Positions 8,956 to 16,028 of a stretch of DNA of 64,000 bases are shown here, piece after piece. The number at the start of each line of letters is the position of its first letter. Position 1 is the first letter of the stretch. The notes under the pieces are model-generated. The model did not search any database. It was not told where the DNA came from and worked only from the letters and a program-made list of their open reading frames with translations. Position numbers and translations under genes: made by a program. The stretch is from Methylotenera sp965234545 (GTDB taxonomy: Bacteria > Pseudomonadota > Gammaproteobacteria > Burkholderiales > Methylophilaceae), in the NCBI GenBank assembly GCA_965234545.1, contig OZ248348.1:434001-498000 (forward strand), in the 5' to 3' direction.

Positions 8956-8981
8956 GATGCAACAGTTAAGTAGGAATCAAC

Positions 8982-9350
8982 ATGACAGATAAACAGCAAC
9001 AAAACAGCATCGCGGTGTCTTCAGCCGAATTGCATAGGCCAGAGTGGGATGAGCCTATTATTTGTCGCGTCGAAGTGGATTTGCCGGCCTGGTTAGCGCA
9101 GTTAACTGGCGGTCGTGATTGGGAAGTGTATTCCGAAGAGGAGGAAGAGAATTGCGTTAGCTTCGCCTTAAGGCAAGGCTCTAAACTCAGCCCTAGGTTA
9201 GCAGAAGTAACCTTGTACCATAATGGTTATGCCATTGTGGATGTGGACGGACGCTTTTTGTTTGACGGCTCCTTAACCTCGGGTGCCAATGAATGCGCGC
9301 ATTTAAGCTATTACCACGCTGACAGTGGTGAAAAAATCACCCTCAATTAA
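8982..9350 (+). CDS. Hypothetical protein, small acidic, family not recognised
   Basis: This 122-residue soluble protein has no signal peptide or membrane segment. I do not recognise the family. Notable features are the acidic run EEEEEN at about residues 52-57, two WxE/WxV segments (PEWDEP, RDWEVYSEEE), and a beta-rich second half (AEVTLYHNGYAIVDVDGRFLF). It is not frataxin CyaY, which could be confused by size and acidity, because the conserved CyaY core is absent. It has its own -10 element and ribosome site and codon use like its neighbours, so I believe it is a real gene. It converges on ispB with a 21-base gap. Confidence 0.75.
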   Translation: MTDKQQQNSIAVSSAELHRPEWDEPIICRVEVDLPAWLAQLTGGRDWEVYSEEEEENCVSFALRQGSKLSPRLAEVTLYHNGYAIVDVDGRFLFDGSLTSGANECAHLSYYHADSGEKITLN

Positions 9351-9371
9351 GCCTTTGCAGGCCCGAGCTGG

Positions 9372-10373
9372 CTAATGGTTTCTGGCTATGGCGAAGTCGG
9401 CCAAGGCCAACAATGCTTGCTTGTAAGGCGAATCAGCAAAGTGTGCTAAACAATCGCAAGCGGCTTGGGCTTCTGCGCTGGCCAGTTGCAACACGTACGC
9501 CTGCGCGCCGGTCCGTTTTACTGCACTTAATACCGTGTCTAAATCCGCCATGCCGCCCTGTTCTATGGCCAGTTTGATGGCGGCGCTTTCCTCGGTATTG
9601 CCATGGCGCATGGCGTACAGCAGGGGTAAGGTAGGCTTGCCTTCACTTAAGTCGTCCCCTATGTTTTTGCCTATTTCTTGCTCGTCGCCGCTTAAATCCA
9701 ATACGTCGTCTATTAATTGAAAGGCCGTGCCTATGTGCATGCCGTATTGGCCCAGGGCTAGTTCATCGCTGGCGCTAGCATGACTGATGATGGCGCCAAG
9801 TTGGGCCGATGCTTCAAATAACTTAGCGGTTTTGAAACGAATCACTTGCAGGTAATCGGCGTCGGTCAGATCGGCATTGTGCACGTTCAGTAATTGCAAT
9901 ACCTCGCCCTCGGCTATGGTATTGGTGGCATGGCTTAATATTTCCATGACGCGCATATTTTGCACTGCCACCATCATTTGAAACGCGCGCGAGTAGACGA
10001 AATCCCCTACCAGCACGCTGGCCGGGTTGCCGAATACCGCGTTGGCGGTGTGCTTGCCGCGGCGTTTGGATGATTCGTCTACCACGTCGTCGTGCAGCAA
10101 GGTGGCGGTATGGATGAATTCCACCACGGCAGCCAGCTGGTGGTGTTCGGCTTTGACTTTGCCAAACAAGCCGGCGGCCAATAACACCAACATAGGGCGT
10201 AAGCGTTTGCCACCACTGTTAATTATGTAATGCGCGACTTGGTTGACCAACGTCACCTCGGAATGCAGCGCATGTTCAATCACGCCATACACCGCCTCGA
10301 TGTCGCTTGCTATGCAAGCTTGTATGGAGGCTAGGGCGGAATTTTTTGTAAGATCTGGCTGGGCGGTAGTCAT
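9372..10373 (-). CDS. ispB: Octaprenyl (polyprenyl) diphosphate synthase
   Basis: IspB elongates farnesyl diphosphate with isopentenyl diphosphate to make the quinone side chain. The 333-residue protein has the first Asp-rich motif LLHDDVVDESSKRRG with GNPASVLVGDFVYSRAF after it, and the second QLIDDVLDLSGDEQEIGKNI with DDLSEGKPTLPLLYA. GGKRLRPMLVLLAA is the typical substrate-binding start. The order, divergent from rplU-rpmA, is classical in proteobacteria. The exact chain length of the product cannot be read from the sequence; eight units are usual in this class. Confidence 0.95.
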   Translation of the reverse strand: MTTAQPDLTKNSALASIQACIASDIEAVYGVIEHALHSEVTLVNQVAHYIINSGGKRLRPMLVLLAAGLFGKVKAEHHQLAAVVEFIHTATLLHDDVVDESSKRRGKHTANAVFGNPASVLVGDFVYSRAFQMMVAVQNMRVMEILSHATNTIAEGEVLQLLNVHNADLTDADYLQVIRFKTAKLFEASAQLGAIISHASASDELALGQYGMHIGTAFQLIDDVLDLSGDEQEIGKNIGDDLSEGKPTLPLLYAMRHGNTEESAAIKLAIEQGGMADLDTVLSAVKRTGAQAYVLQLASAEAQAACDCLAHFADSPYKQALLALADFAIARNH

Positions 10374-10522
10374 GCTTTGTATTAAGGTGTGTAGGCTTTA
10401 AAATTAAGCCCGCATTTTAACACAGGCCTAATTGGTTTTATGCCTGCGCTAAAGAACTTATCGATTAAAATAGGCGCCACAAAAGCCGCTGAATCTTTTT
10501 TAGATTAGCTTGCGATTAGGAT

Positions 10523-10550
10523 TTGCTTTGCTACATTATTTGCGTATAAT
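10523..10550 (+). promoter_or_regulatory. Sigma-70 promoter of rplU-rpmA-obgE-proB
   Basis: TTGCTT (10523-10528) and a perfect TATAAT (10545-10550) are separated by 16 bases. The predicted start near 10557 leaves a leader of about 30 bases before the rplU ATG, too short for an elaborate attenuator. Confidence 0.7.
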
Positions 10551-10587
10551 GCCGAGTTCTTCAGAAAGCGTAATTTAAGGCTCAATC

Positions 10588-10953
10588 ATGTATGCAGTAA
10601 TTAAAACTGGTGGTAAACAATATCGCGTCAATGCAGGCGAGCGATTAAAAGTTGAAAAATTAGAAGTTGAAGTTGGCGGTACGGTTACGCTGGATCAAAT
10701 TTTAATGGTTTCAGACGGCACGACAACAACCATAGGTTCACCTATTATTAATGGTGCAACTGTTACAGCTACTGTGCTTGCGCACGGTCGTGGTGACAAG
10801 GTGATGATTTTTAAATTCCGTCGCCGTAAACATTATCGTAAAACACAAGGCCACCGCCAAAGTTTTACAGAGATTCAAATTGGTGAAATTTTAGCTGCAG
10901 GCCAGGCCGCTGCTAAACCAGCCAAAGCTAAAGCGGCTAAAGCAGCTGCATAA
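10588..10953 (+). CDS. rplU: 50S ribosomal protein L21
   Basis: L21 binds 23S rRNA in the large subunit. The protein begins MYAVIKTGGKQYRVNAGERL and contains FKFRRRKHYRKTQGHRQ, both diagnostic. The usual length is about 103 residues. This one has 121, with an extra Lys/Ala/Pro tail (about residues 104-121, GQAAAKPAKAKAAKAAA), like the one on S20 in this window. It is first in the rplU-rpmA-obgE-proB run, with rpmA 32 bases downstream. Confidence 0.98.
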   Translation: MYAVIKTGGKQYRVNAGERLKVEKLEVEVGGTVTLDQILMVSDGTTTTIGSPIINGATVTATVLAHGRGDKVMIFKFRRRKHYRKTQGHRQSFTEIQIGEILAAGQAAAKPAKAKAAKAAA

Positions 10954-10985
10954 TTGACGCAATCAATAAGACTTAAGGATTAATC

Positions 10986-11246
10986 ATGGCACACAAAAAA
11001 GCAGGCGGTAGTTCACGTAACGGTCGCGATTCTCACTCCCAACGACTAGGTGTTAAAGCCTTCGGTGAAACGGTAGTGACAGCAGGCAGCATCATCGTGC
11101 GTCAGCGCGGTACAAAAATGCACGCTGGTGAAAACGTAGGCATGGGTAAAGACCATACTTTGTACGCTAAAGCGGCAGGTAAAGTGTCTTTTGCAGTTAA
11201 AGGCGCATTAAAACGCCACACTGTAAGCATTATTGTTGCTGCTTAA
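10986..11246 (+). CDS. rpmA: 50S ribosomal protein L27
   Basis: L27 lies near the peptidyl-transferase centre. The 86-residue protein starts MAHKKAGGSSRNGRDS and has the VRQRGTKMHAGENVGMGKDHTL segment typical of the family. The N-terminus is the mature bacterial type without the Firmicute leader cleavage site. It is preceded by AAGGA and followed by an intrinsic terminator that probably separates abundant ribosomal transcripts from obgE-proB. Confidence 0.98.
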   Translation: MAHKKAGGSSRNGRDSHSQRLGVKAFGETVVTAGSIIVRQRGTKMHAGENVGMGKDHTLYAKAAGKVSFAVKGALKRHTVSIIVAA

Positions 11247-11263
11247 GTTAAAGTAGCAATGGT

Positions 11264-11294
11264 CAAAGCCTCATCGTTTGATGGGGCTTTTTTA
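11264..11294 (+). terminator. Rho-independent terminator after rpmA
   Basis: AAAGCC (11265-11270) pairs with GGCTTT (11285-11290), extended inward by CAT/ATG, and is followed by a run of T. It lies between rpmA and obgE, so obgE-proB expression must depend on read-through or a weak internal promoter. Confidence 0.8.
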
Positions 11295-11311
11295 TTTGGT
11301 AAACTGTGGTT

Positions 11312-12418
11312 ATGAAATTTATAGACGAAGCGACGATTAAAATATACGCCGGCGATGGTGGCAACGGCGTGGCGACTTTCCGTAGGGAAAAGTACGAGCC
11401 GCTTGGTGGCCCCAGTGGCGGGGACGGCGGTCGTGGTGGCTCCATCTACATGGAAGCCGACCGCAACATCAATACCTTAGTCGACTACCGCTATTCGCGT
11501 GTGTTTCGTGCCCAGCGCGGCGAAAACGGTCGCAGTGCCGAGTGTTACGGTGCCAAGGGCGAAGAGATGCTGTTGCGTGTGCCAGTAGGCACGGTCATCT
11601 CCGACAAAGCCAGTGGGCAAATGCTAGTGGACTTAAGCGAGCACGGACAACGGGCGCAAATGGCGGCAGGCGGTAAGGGTGGCTTGGGTAACGTGCATTT
11701 TAAATCCAGCTTAAACCGCGCACCACGCCAATGCACCAAAGGCGACCCAGGCGAAGAAATAGAGCTTTATTTAGAATTGAAAGTGTTGGCCGATGTCGGT
11801 TTGTTAGGCATGCCCAATGCCGGCAAGTCCACTTATATACGGTCGGTGTCGGCCGCTAAGCCCAAGGTGGCCGATTACCCATTCACTACCTTGCACCCCA
11901 ATTTGGGGGTGGTGCGCGTGGATACCGAGCGCAGTTTTGTGATTGCTGACATTCCCGGCATCATAGAGGGAGCGGCCGAAGGCGCGGGCCTAGGCCATCA
12001 ATTTTTGCGGCATTTGCAACGCACGTCCTTGTTGCTGCATTTGGTAGACATAGCGCCGTTTGATGAGGCGGTGGATCCAGTGCATGAAGCCAAGGCCATA
12101 GTCGAGGAACTGAGAAAGTACGACCAAGCCCTGTATGAAAAGCCACGTTGGTTGGTGCTTAATAAATTGGACATGGTGCAAGATGCCGATCAGGTGGTGA
12201 AGCAGTTTGTTAAAGATTACGGCTGGAAAGGCCCGGTGTTTGCTATTTCTGCCATCAGTGGAGCCGGTTGCAAGGAATTAACCTATGCCATCATGGCGCA
12301 CATAGAAGAAGCCAAACGCGCGGCATTGGAAGCGGACGCGACGGCGGGTGAATTTAAAGAAACCGGCCTGATTAATGAAGCTATGGCCACGAATAAGGTA
12401 GGTGTAAAAGACCAATAA
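11312..12418 (+). CDS. obgE: Obg GTPase (CgtA), ribosome assembly and stress
   Basis: Obg is an essential GTPase acting in 50S maturation. The N-terminal glycine-rich Obg fold is clear (AGDGGNGVATFRREKYEPLGG, GGDGGRGGSIYM). The G domain follows with G1 GMPNAGKST, G3 DIPGIIEGA and G4 NKLDM. The C-terminal region is short and not acidic-rich, giving 368 residues. I use ATG 11312; an in-frame GTG at 11306 is less likely. proB starts one base after the stop, implying coupling. The upstream terminator at 11264 may keep its level below that of L21/L27. Confidence 0.96.
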   Translation: MKFIDEATIKIYAGDGGNGVATFRREKYEPLGGPSGGDGGRGGSIYMEADRNINTLVDYRYSRVFRAQRGENGRSAECYGAKGEEMLLRVPVGTVISDKASGQMLVDLSEHGQRAQMAAGGKGGLGNVHFKSSLNRAPRQCTKGDPGEEIELYLELKVLADVGLLGMPNAGKSTYIRSVSAAKPKVADYPFTTLHPNLGVVRVDTERSFVIADIPGIIEGAAEGAGLGHQFLRHLQRTSLLLHLVDIAPFDEAVDPVHEAKAIVEELRKYDQALYEKPRWLVLNKLDMVQDADQVVKQFVKDYGWKGPVFAISAISGAGCKELTYAIMAHIEEAKRAALEADATAGEFKETGLINEAMATNKVGVKDQ

Positions 12419-12419
12419 C

Positions 12420-13553
12420 ATGACGACGCTGGAATTTAAATCGCTACTAGTGGATGCCAAAGTGATCGTGGTTAAGGTCGGATCTAGCCTGGTCACTAAC
12501 GATGGCAATGGCCTGGATAAATTGGCGATTGCCGCTTGGGCGACGCAAATAGCCAATCTGGTGGCGCAAGGCAAGCAAGTTATATTGGTTTCCAGTGGCG
12601 CCGTGGCAGAAGGCATGCAGCGTTTAGGTTGGAAAAAACGCCCAACGGCCGTCAATGAATTGCAAGCCGCGGCGGCGGTGGGGCAAATGGGCTTGGTGCA
12701 AATGTACGAATCCTGTTTTAGTCAGCACCATTTGCACACCGCGCAATTGCTGTTAACCCACGACGATTTAGCCGACAGAAAGCGCTACCTGAATGCGCGC
12801 AGCACCTTGCGCACCTTGTTGGATTTAAAAGTCATCCCCATCATCAACGAAAACGACACCGTGGTTACCGATGAGATTCGTTTTGGGGACAACGATACCT
12901 TGGGTTCCTTGGTGGCCAATTTAATAGAAGCCGATGCCTTGGTGATTTTGACTGATCAGCGCGGCTTGTATTCCGCTGATCCTAGGCAAGATAAACAGGC
13001 GCGCTTTATTGATCATGCGCTAGCAGGCGATGCGGCATTAGAAAAAATGGCCGGCGGCGCAGGCAGCAGCGTCGGTACCGGTGGCATGCTAACTAAAGTG
13101 TTGGCAGCCAAACGGGCCTCACGCAGTGGCGCCCACACCATCATTGCATCCGGTCGCGAGGCCGATGTGCTTGTGCGCCTGGCCGCAGGCGAGCGCATAG
13201 GCACGCATTTGCAAACCACGGAGATGAAAACCACCGCCCGCAAACAGTGGTTAGCCGACCATCTGCAGTTGCGCGGTAAATTAAGCCTGGATGCCGGCGC
13301 CATTAAAGTGCTGAAATTAGAAGGTAAAAGCCTCTTGGCCATAGGCGTCACGGCGGTAGAAGGGCATTTTGAGCGCGGTGAAGTGGTGGCTTGTTGCGAC
13401 GCCGAGGGTCATGAAATTGCCCGCGGTTTGGTGAATTATTCGTCGGCAGAAGCCTTGCGCATCATGCGCCAACCCAGTGCCGACATCGAAAAAATATTAG
13501 GCTATGTGGAGGCTTCCGAGCTCATCCATAGGGATAATTTAGTGTTAATGTAA
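12420..13553 (+). CDS. proB: Glutamate 5-kinase with PUA domain
   Basis: ProB makes gamma-glutamyl phosphate, the first step of proline synthesis, and is feedback-inhibited by proline. The 377-residue protein has an amino-acid kinase domain (VIVVKVGSSLVTNDG, VILVSSGAVAEGM, IINENDTVVTDEIRFGDND, GTGGMLTKVLAA) and a C-terminal PUA domain (about 280-365, GAIKVLKLEGKSLLAIGV, GLVNYSSAEALRIM). It follows obgE by one base. Its partner proA is at 49174-50430 on the other strand, so the two proline genes are not one operon here. Confidence 0.97.
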   Translation: MTTLEFKSLLVDAKVIVVKVGSSLVTNDGNGLDKLAIAAWATQIANLVAQGKQVILVSSGAVAEGMQRLGWKKRPTAVNELQAAAAVGQMGLVQMYESCFSQHHLHTAQLLLTHDDLADRKRYLNARSTLRTLLDLKVIPIINENDTVVTDEIRFGDNDTLGSLVANLIEADALVILTDQRGLYSADPRQDKQARFIDHALAGDAALEKMAGGAGSSVGTGGMLTKVLAAKRASRSGAHTIIASGREADVLVRLAAGERIGTHLQTTEMKTTARKQWLADHLQLRGKLSLDAGAIKVLKLEGKSLLAIGVTAVEGHFERGEVVACCDAEGHEIARGLVNYSSAEALRIMRQPSADIEKILGYVEASELIHRDNLVLM

Positions 13554-13557
13554 CTTT

Positions 13558-13578
13558 TAGGCAGGCCGCATGCCTTTT
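13558..13578 (+). terminator. Weak hairpin after proB
   Basis: AGGCA (13559-13563) and TGCCT (13571-13575) can pair across a seven-base loop and are followed by TTTAATT. The stem is short, so this is only a candidate terminator between proB and purE. Confidence 0.35.
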
Positions 13579-13609
13579 AATTAAGTGTGGCTAAAAAGAA
13601 GGAATAACA

Positions 13610-14110
13610 ATGAAAAAACAAGCATTAGTCGCCATCATTATGGGATCCGATAGCGATTGGCCTATTATGAAAGCCGCTGCGCAAATGTTAGCTGATTTTG
13701 ATATCGCCTACACCGCTCAAGTGGTTTCTGCCCATCGTACGCCGGATTTAATGTTTAGCTTTGCTGAAACGGCGGCCCAAAAAGGCTACCAAGTTATTAT
13801 TGCTGGTGCCGGCGGCGCCGCCCATTTGCCTGGCATGGTAGCGGCTAAAACCACCTTGCCGGTGTTGGGTGTGCCGGTTCCGTCCAAGCATTTGCAAGGT
13901 CAAGATTCCTTGTTGTCCATCGTGCAAATGCCTAAAGGCATCCCGGTTGCCACGTTCGCCATAGGCGAAGCCGGTGCCGCCAATGCCGGTTTGTTTGCGG
14001 CTTCAATTTTAGCTAACCAAGATGCCGCATTGGCGAAAAAGTTAGCCGAATTTAGGGCCAAGCAAAGCGACAAAGTGCAGCTCATGGTATTGAGCGATCA
14101 ACCGCAATAG
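13610..14110 (+). CDS. purE: N5-carboxyaminoimidazole ribonucleotide mutase
   Basis: PurE converts N5-CAIR to CAIR in purine synthesis, working with PurK. The 166-residue protein has the class I signature IIMGSDSDWPIM, VVSAHRTPD and AGAGGAAHLPGMVAAKT, with VPVPSKHLQGQDSLLSIVQMP, which places it in the mutase rather than the direct carboxylase group. AGAAGGAA precedes the ATG as a strong ribosome site. purK follows after 36 bases on the same strand. Confidence 0.97.
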   Translation: MKKQALVAIIMGSDSDWPIMKAAAQMLADFDIAYTAQVVSAHRTPDLMFSFAETAAQKGYQVIIAGAGGAAHLPGMVAAKTTLPVLGVPVPSKHLQGQDSLLSIVQMPKGIPVATFAIGEAGAANAGLFAASILANQDAALAKKLAEFRAKQSDKVQLMVLSDQPQ

Positions 14111-14146
14111 CCCGCCCCCTTTACTAGACTTTTATTGTTTTACACT

Positions 14147-15310
14147 ATGAACGCAAAAACTTCAGCGCAAGACACCGTTATTCTGCCACCGGCTATGTTG
14201 GGCATGCTAGGCGGCGGCCAATTAGGCCGTTTCTTTGTTATCGCCGCCCACGAGATGGGCTACAAAGTGACCGTGCTGGATCCAGACAGCAACAGCCCGG
14301 CTGGAAAAATTGCCGATGCGCACCTATGCGCGGCTTTCGATGACCAAGCGGCTTTATTGAAATTGGCTAACACTTGCGCCGCCATCACCACTGAATTTGA
14401 AAATGTACCAGCGGAATCGTTGTCGCTATTGGCTGACATCAAGCCTGTGCGCCCCAGTGCTTACAGCGTGGCGATAGCGCAGCACCGCGTTAGCGAAAAG
14501 AATTTTCTAAAGCAAGCCGGCTTGCCGGTTGCGCCTTATGCCGTTATTAATCAGGCCGAAGACCTGCCTGCCGACGGCGATGCTATTTACCCGGCCATCT
14601 TAAAAGTGGCGCGTTTTGGCTACGACGGCAAGGGCCAAGCGCGTGTCAGCAATCAGCACGAAGCCTTGGTAGCGTTCAATGCGTTTGAGCATGAAGAGTG
14701 CGTATTAGAAAAAATGCTTAAATTGGATTACGAGGTGTCGGTAGTCTTGGCACGCGATGCACAAGGTAACGTGGCCAGCTTTCCTACCTCAGAAAACAGC
14801 CATTTAAACGGCATATTGGATGTGTCCATTGCGCCGGCACGCGGCAGCGACGCCATCAGTCACCAAGCGCAAAAGTTAGCCAGCATGGTGGCGGAAAAGC
14901 TCGACTACACCGGTGTATTGGGGGTGGAGTTTTTTGTTTGCGACGGCGAGTTATTGGTTAACGAGATGGCGCCACGCCCACACAATTCAGGGCATTACAC
15001 GATAGATGCGTGCATAAGCAATCAGTTTGAACAGCAAGTGCGCGTCCTAACTGGCTTGCCCTTAGGCAGCGCTAAGCAACACAGCTCGGCGGTCATGGTG
15101 AATTTGTTAGGCGACATATGGCCTTCAGTTGACGAGGCGCCGGCCTGGTTGGCGGCCTTGGCCCAAGCGCAACTGAAAATGCATTTGTACGGTAAACAAG
15201 CTGCACGCGCGGGTCGCAAAATGGGCCATTACACCGTACTCAGTGCCAACCGCGATGAGGCCATTAAGCTGGCCATGCAGGTGCGCGCCGAATTGAACAT
15301 TGGTACTTAA
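14147..15310 (+). CDS. purK: N5-carboxyaminoimidazole ribonucleotide synthase
   Basis: PurK uses ATP and bicarbonate to make N5-CAIR from AIR. This ATP-grasp protein (387 residues) begins with MLGMLGGGQLGRFFVIAAHEMG and has TTEFENVPAESL, LKVARFGYDGKGQ, and VNEMAPRPHNSGHYTIDAC, the metal and nucleotide site. I use ATG 14147; the frame opens earlier at a TTG (14135) but that is less likely. It forms a two-gene unit with purE and ends at a bidirectional terminator shared with rpsT. Confidence 0.96.
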   Translation: MNAKTSAQDTVILPPAMLGMLGGGQLGRFFVIAAHEMGYKVTVLDPDSNSPAGKIADAHLCAAFDDQAALLKLANTCAAITTEFENVPAESLSLLADIKPVRPSAYSVAIAQHRVSEKNFLKQAGLPVAPYAVINQAEDLPADGDAIYPAILKVARFGYDGKGQARVSNQHEALVAFNAFEHEECVLEKMLKLDYEVSVVLARDAQGNVASFPTSENSHLNGILDVSIAPARGSDAISHQAQKLASMVAEKLDYTGVLGVEFFVCDGELLVNEMAPRPHNSGHYTIDACISNQFEQQVRVLTGLPLGSAKQHSSAVMVNLLGDIWPSVDEAPAWLAALAQAQLKMHLYGKQAARAGRKMGHYTVLSANRDEAIKLAMQVRAELNIGT

Positions 15311-15370
15311 TATAGGTACATAAAGCGCGGCAATAAAAAAGCCGCATAGGCGATTGCTGGGCATAAAAAA

Positions 15371-15396
15371 AGCCGAACATAGGTTCGGCTTTTTTT
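15371..15396. terminator. Bidirectional terminator between purK and rpsT
   Basis: AGCCGAAC (15371-15378) and GTTCGGCT (15383-15390) form a perfect eight-base stem with an ATAG loop. An A run lies before it and a T run after it, so it can stop both the purK transcript (+) and the rpsT transcript (-). A second smaller hairpin, GCGGC/GCCGC (15327-15345), lies just upstream. Confidence 0.92.
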
Positions 15397-15409
15397 GTGC
15401 GTTTTAAGC

Positions 15410-15823
15410 TTATTCAGCTTTAGCTTTAGGCGCTGCCTTAGCTTTTGGAGCGGCTTTAGCTTTAGGTTCAGCGGCTGCTTTAGCTTTAGGCGCTGCAGCG
15501 GCTTTCGCTTTTGGGGCAGCGGCAGGTTTAGCTGCTTTTTTGGCTACCGGTGCGGCTGTGCCAGCCATCGCTTTAATCGCAGCGTTCAAGCGGCTTTTAT
15601 GACGTGATGCCTTGTTTTTATGGATGATGTTTTTGTCCGCAATACGGTCAATCACGCTCACGTTTTCGCTGTAAGCAGCTACTGCGGCTGTTTTGTCGCC
15701 GGCTTCCACTGCTTTAATGATTTTTTTGATCGCGGTACGCAAAGTAGAGCGCAAACTTGCATTGTGAGCGCGTTGCTTTACTGCTTGACGAGCACGTTTT
15801 CTTGCTTGTGCGGTATTTGCCAT
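15410..15823 (-). CDS. rpsT: 30S ribosomal protein S20 with long Lys/Ala/Pro tail
   Basis: S20 binds 16S rRNA in the small subunit. Residues 1-88 are an ordinary S20: MANTAQARKRARQAVK, LRTAIKKIIKAVEAGD, DRIADKNIIHKNKASRHKSRLN. The family is usually 85-90 residues, but this protein has 137. The extra 50 residues are Ala/Lys/Pro only apart from a few Glu and Val, and hold five PKAKA units (about residues 104-108, 112-116, 120-124, 126-130, 132-136). The tail is in frame and ends at a stop right before the terminator, so it is part of the gene. It resembles histone-H1-like tails. A strong promoter lies upstream. Confidence 0.96.
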   Translation of the reverse strand: MANTAQARKRARQAVKQRAHNASLRSTLRTAIKKIIKAVEAGDKTAAVAAYSENVSVIDRIADKNIIHKNKASRHKSRLNAAIKAMAGTAAPVAKKAAKPAAAPKAKAAAAPKAKAAAEPKAKAAPKAKAAPKAKAE

Positions 15824-15876
15824 CTGTGTTTTTTCCTAAAAGTCGCCTAAAAGCTATTCAAAATACGAAGCCCGCA

Positions 15877-15905
15877 ATAATAGCCATTTTATAAAAGTAT
15901 TGCAA
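15877..15905 (-). promoter_or_regulatory. Sigma-70 promoter of rpsT
   Basis: Read on the minus strand, TTGCAA (15905-15900) and TATTAT (15882-15877) are separated by exactly 17 bases. The -10 is about 54 bases before the rpsT ATG. A GCGGG block just downstream of the -10 could act as a stringent discriminator, as is usual for ribosomal promoters. Confidence 0.72.
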
Positions 15906-16028
15906 GTTAAAATAAGCTAAATATCCCAGTCATTTACCCGGCCATTTACTGCCTGATAGAGGCTGGCATGTTAAAATCACACAGTATGCGTTTAGCCCAC
16001 TATTTTATTAGCCTTTAAAGCCCTGCCA

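Noticed and set aside
8756..8962. 68-codon open frame on the minus strand upstream of pilD
   Set aside because: No ribosome site, no recognisable family, odd composition, and it covers the promoter region of the gene at 8982.
8982..9350. Frataxin-like CyaY identity for the small acidic protein
   Set aside because: Size and acidity are similar but the conserved CyaY core sequence is not present.
15410..15559. CRISPR-like or tandem DNA repeat in the rpsT tail
   Set aside because: The repetition is imperfect, very short and follows the codon pattern of PKAKA units inside a coding frame.
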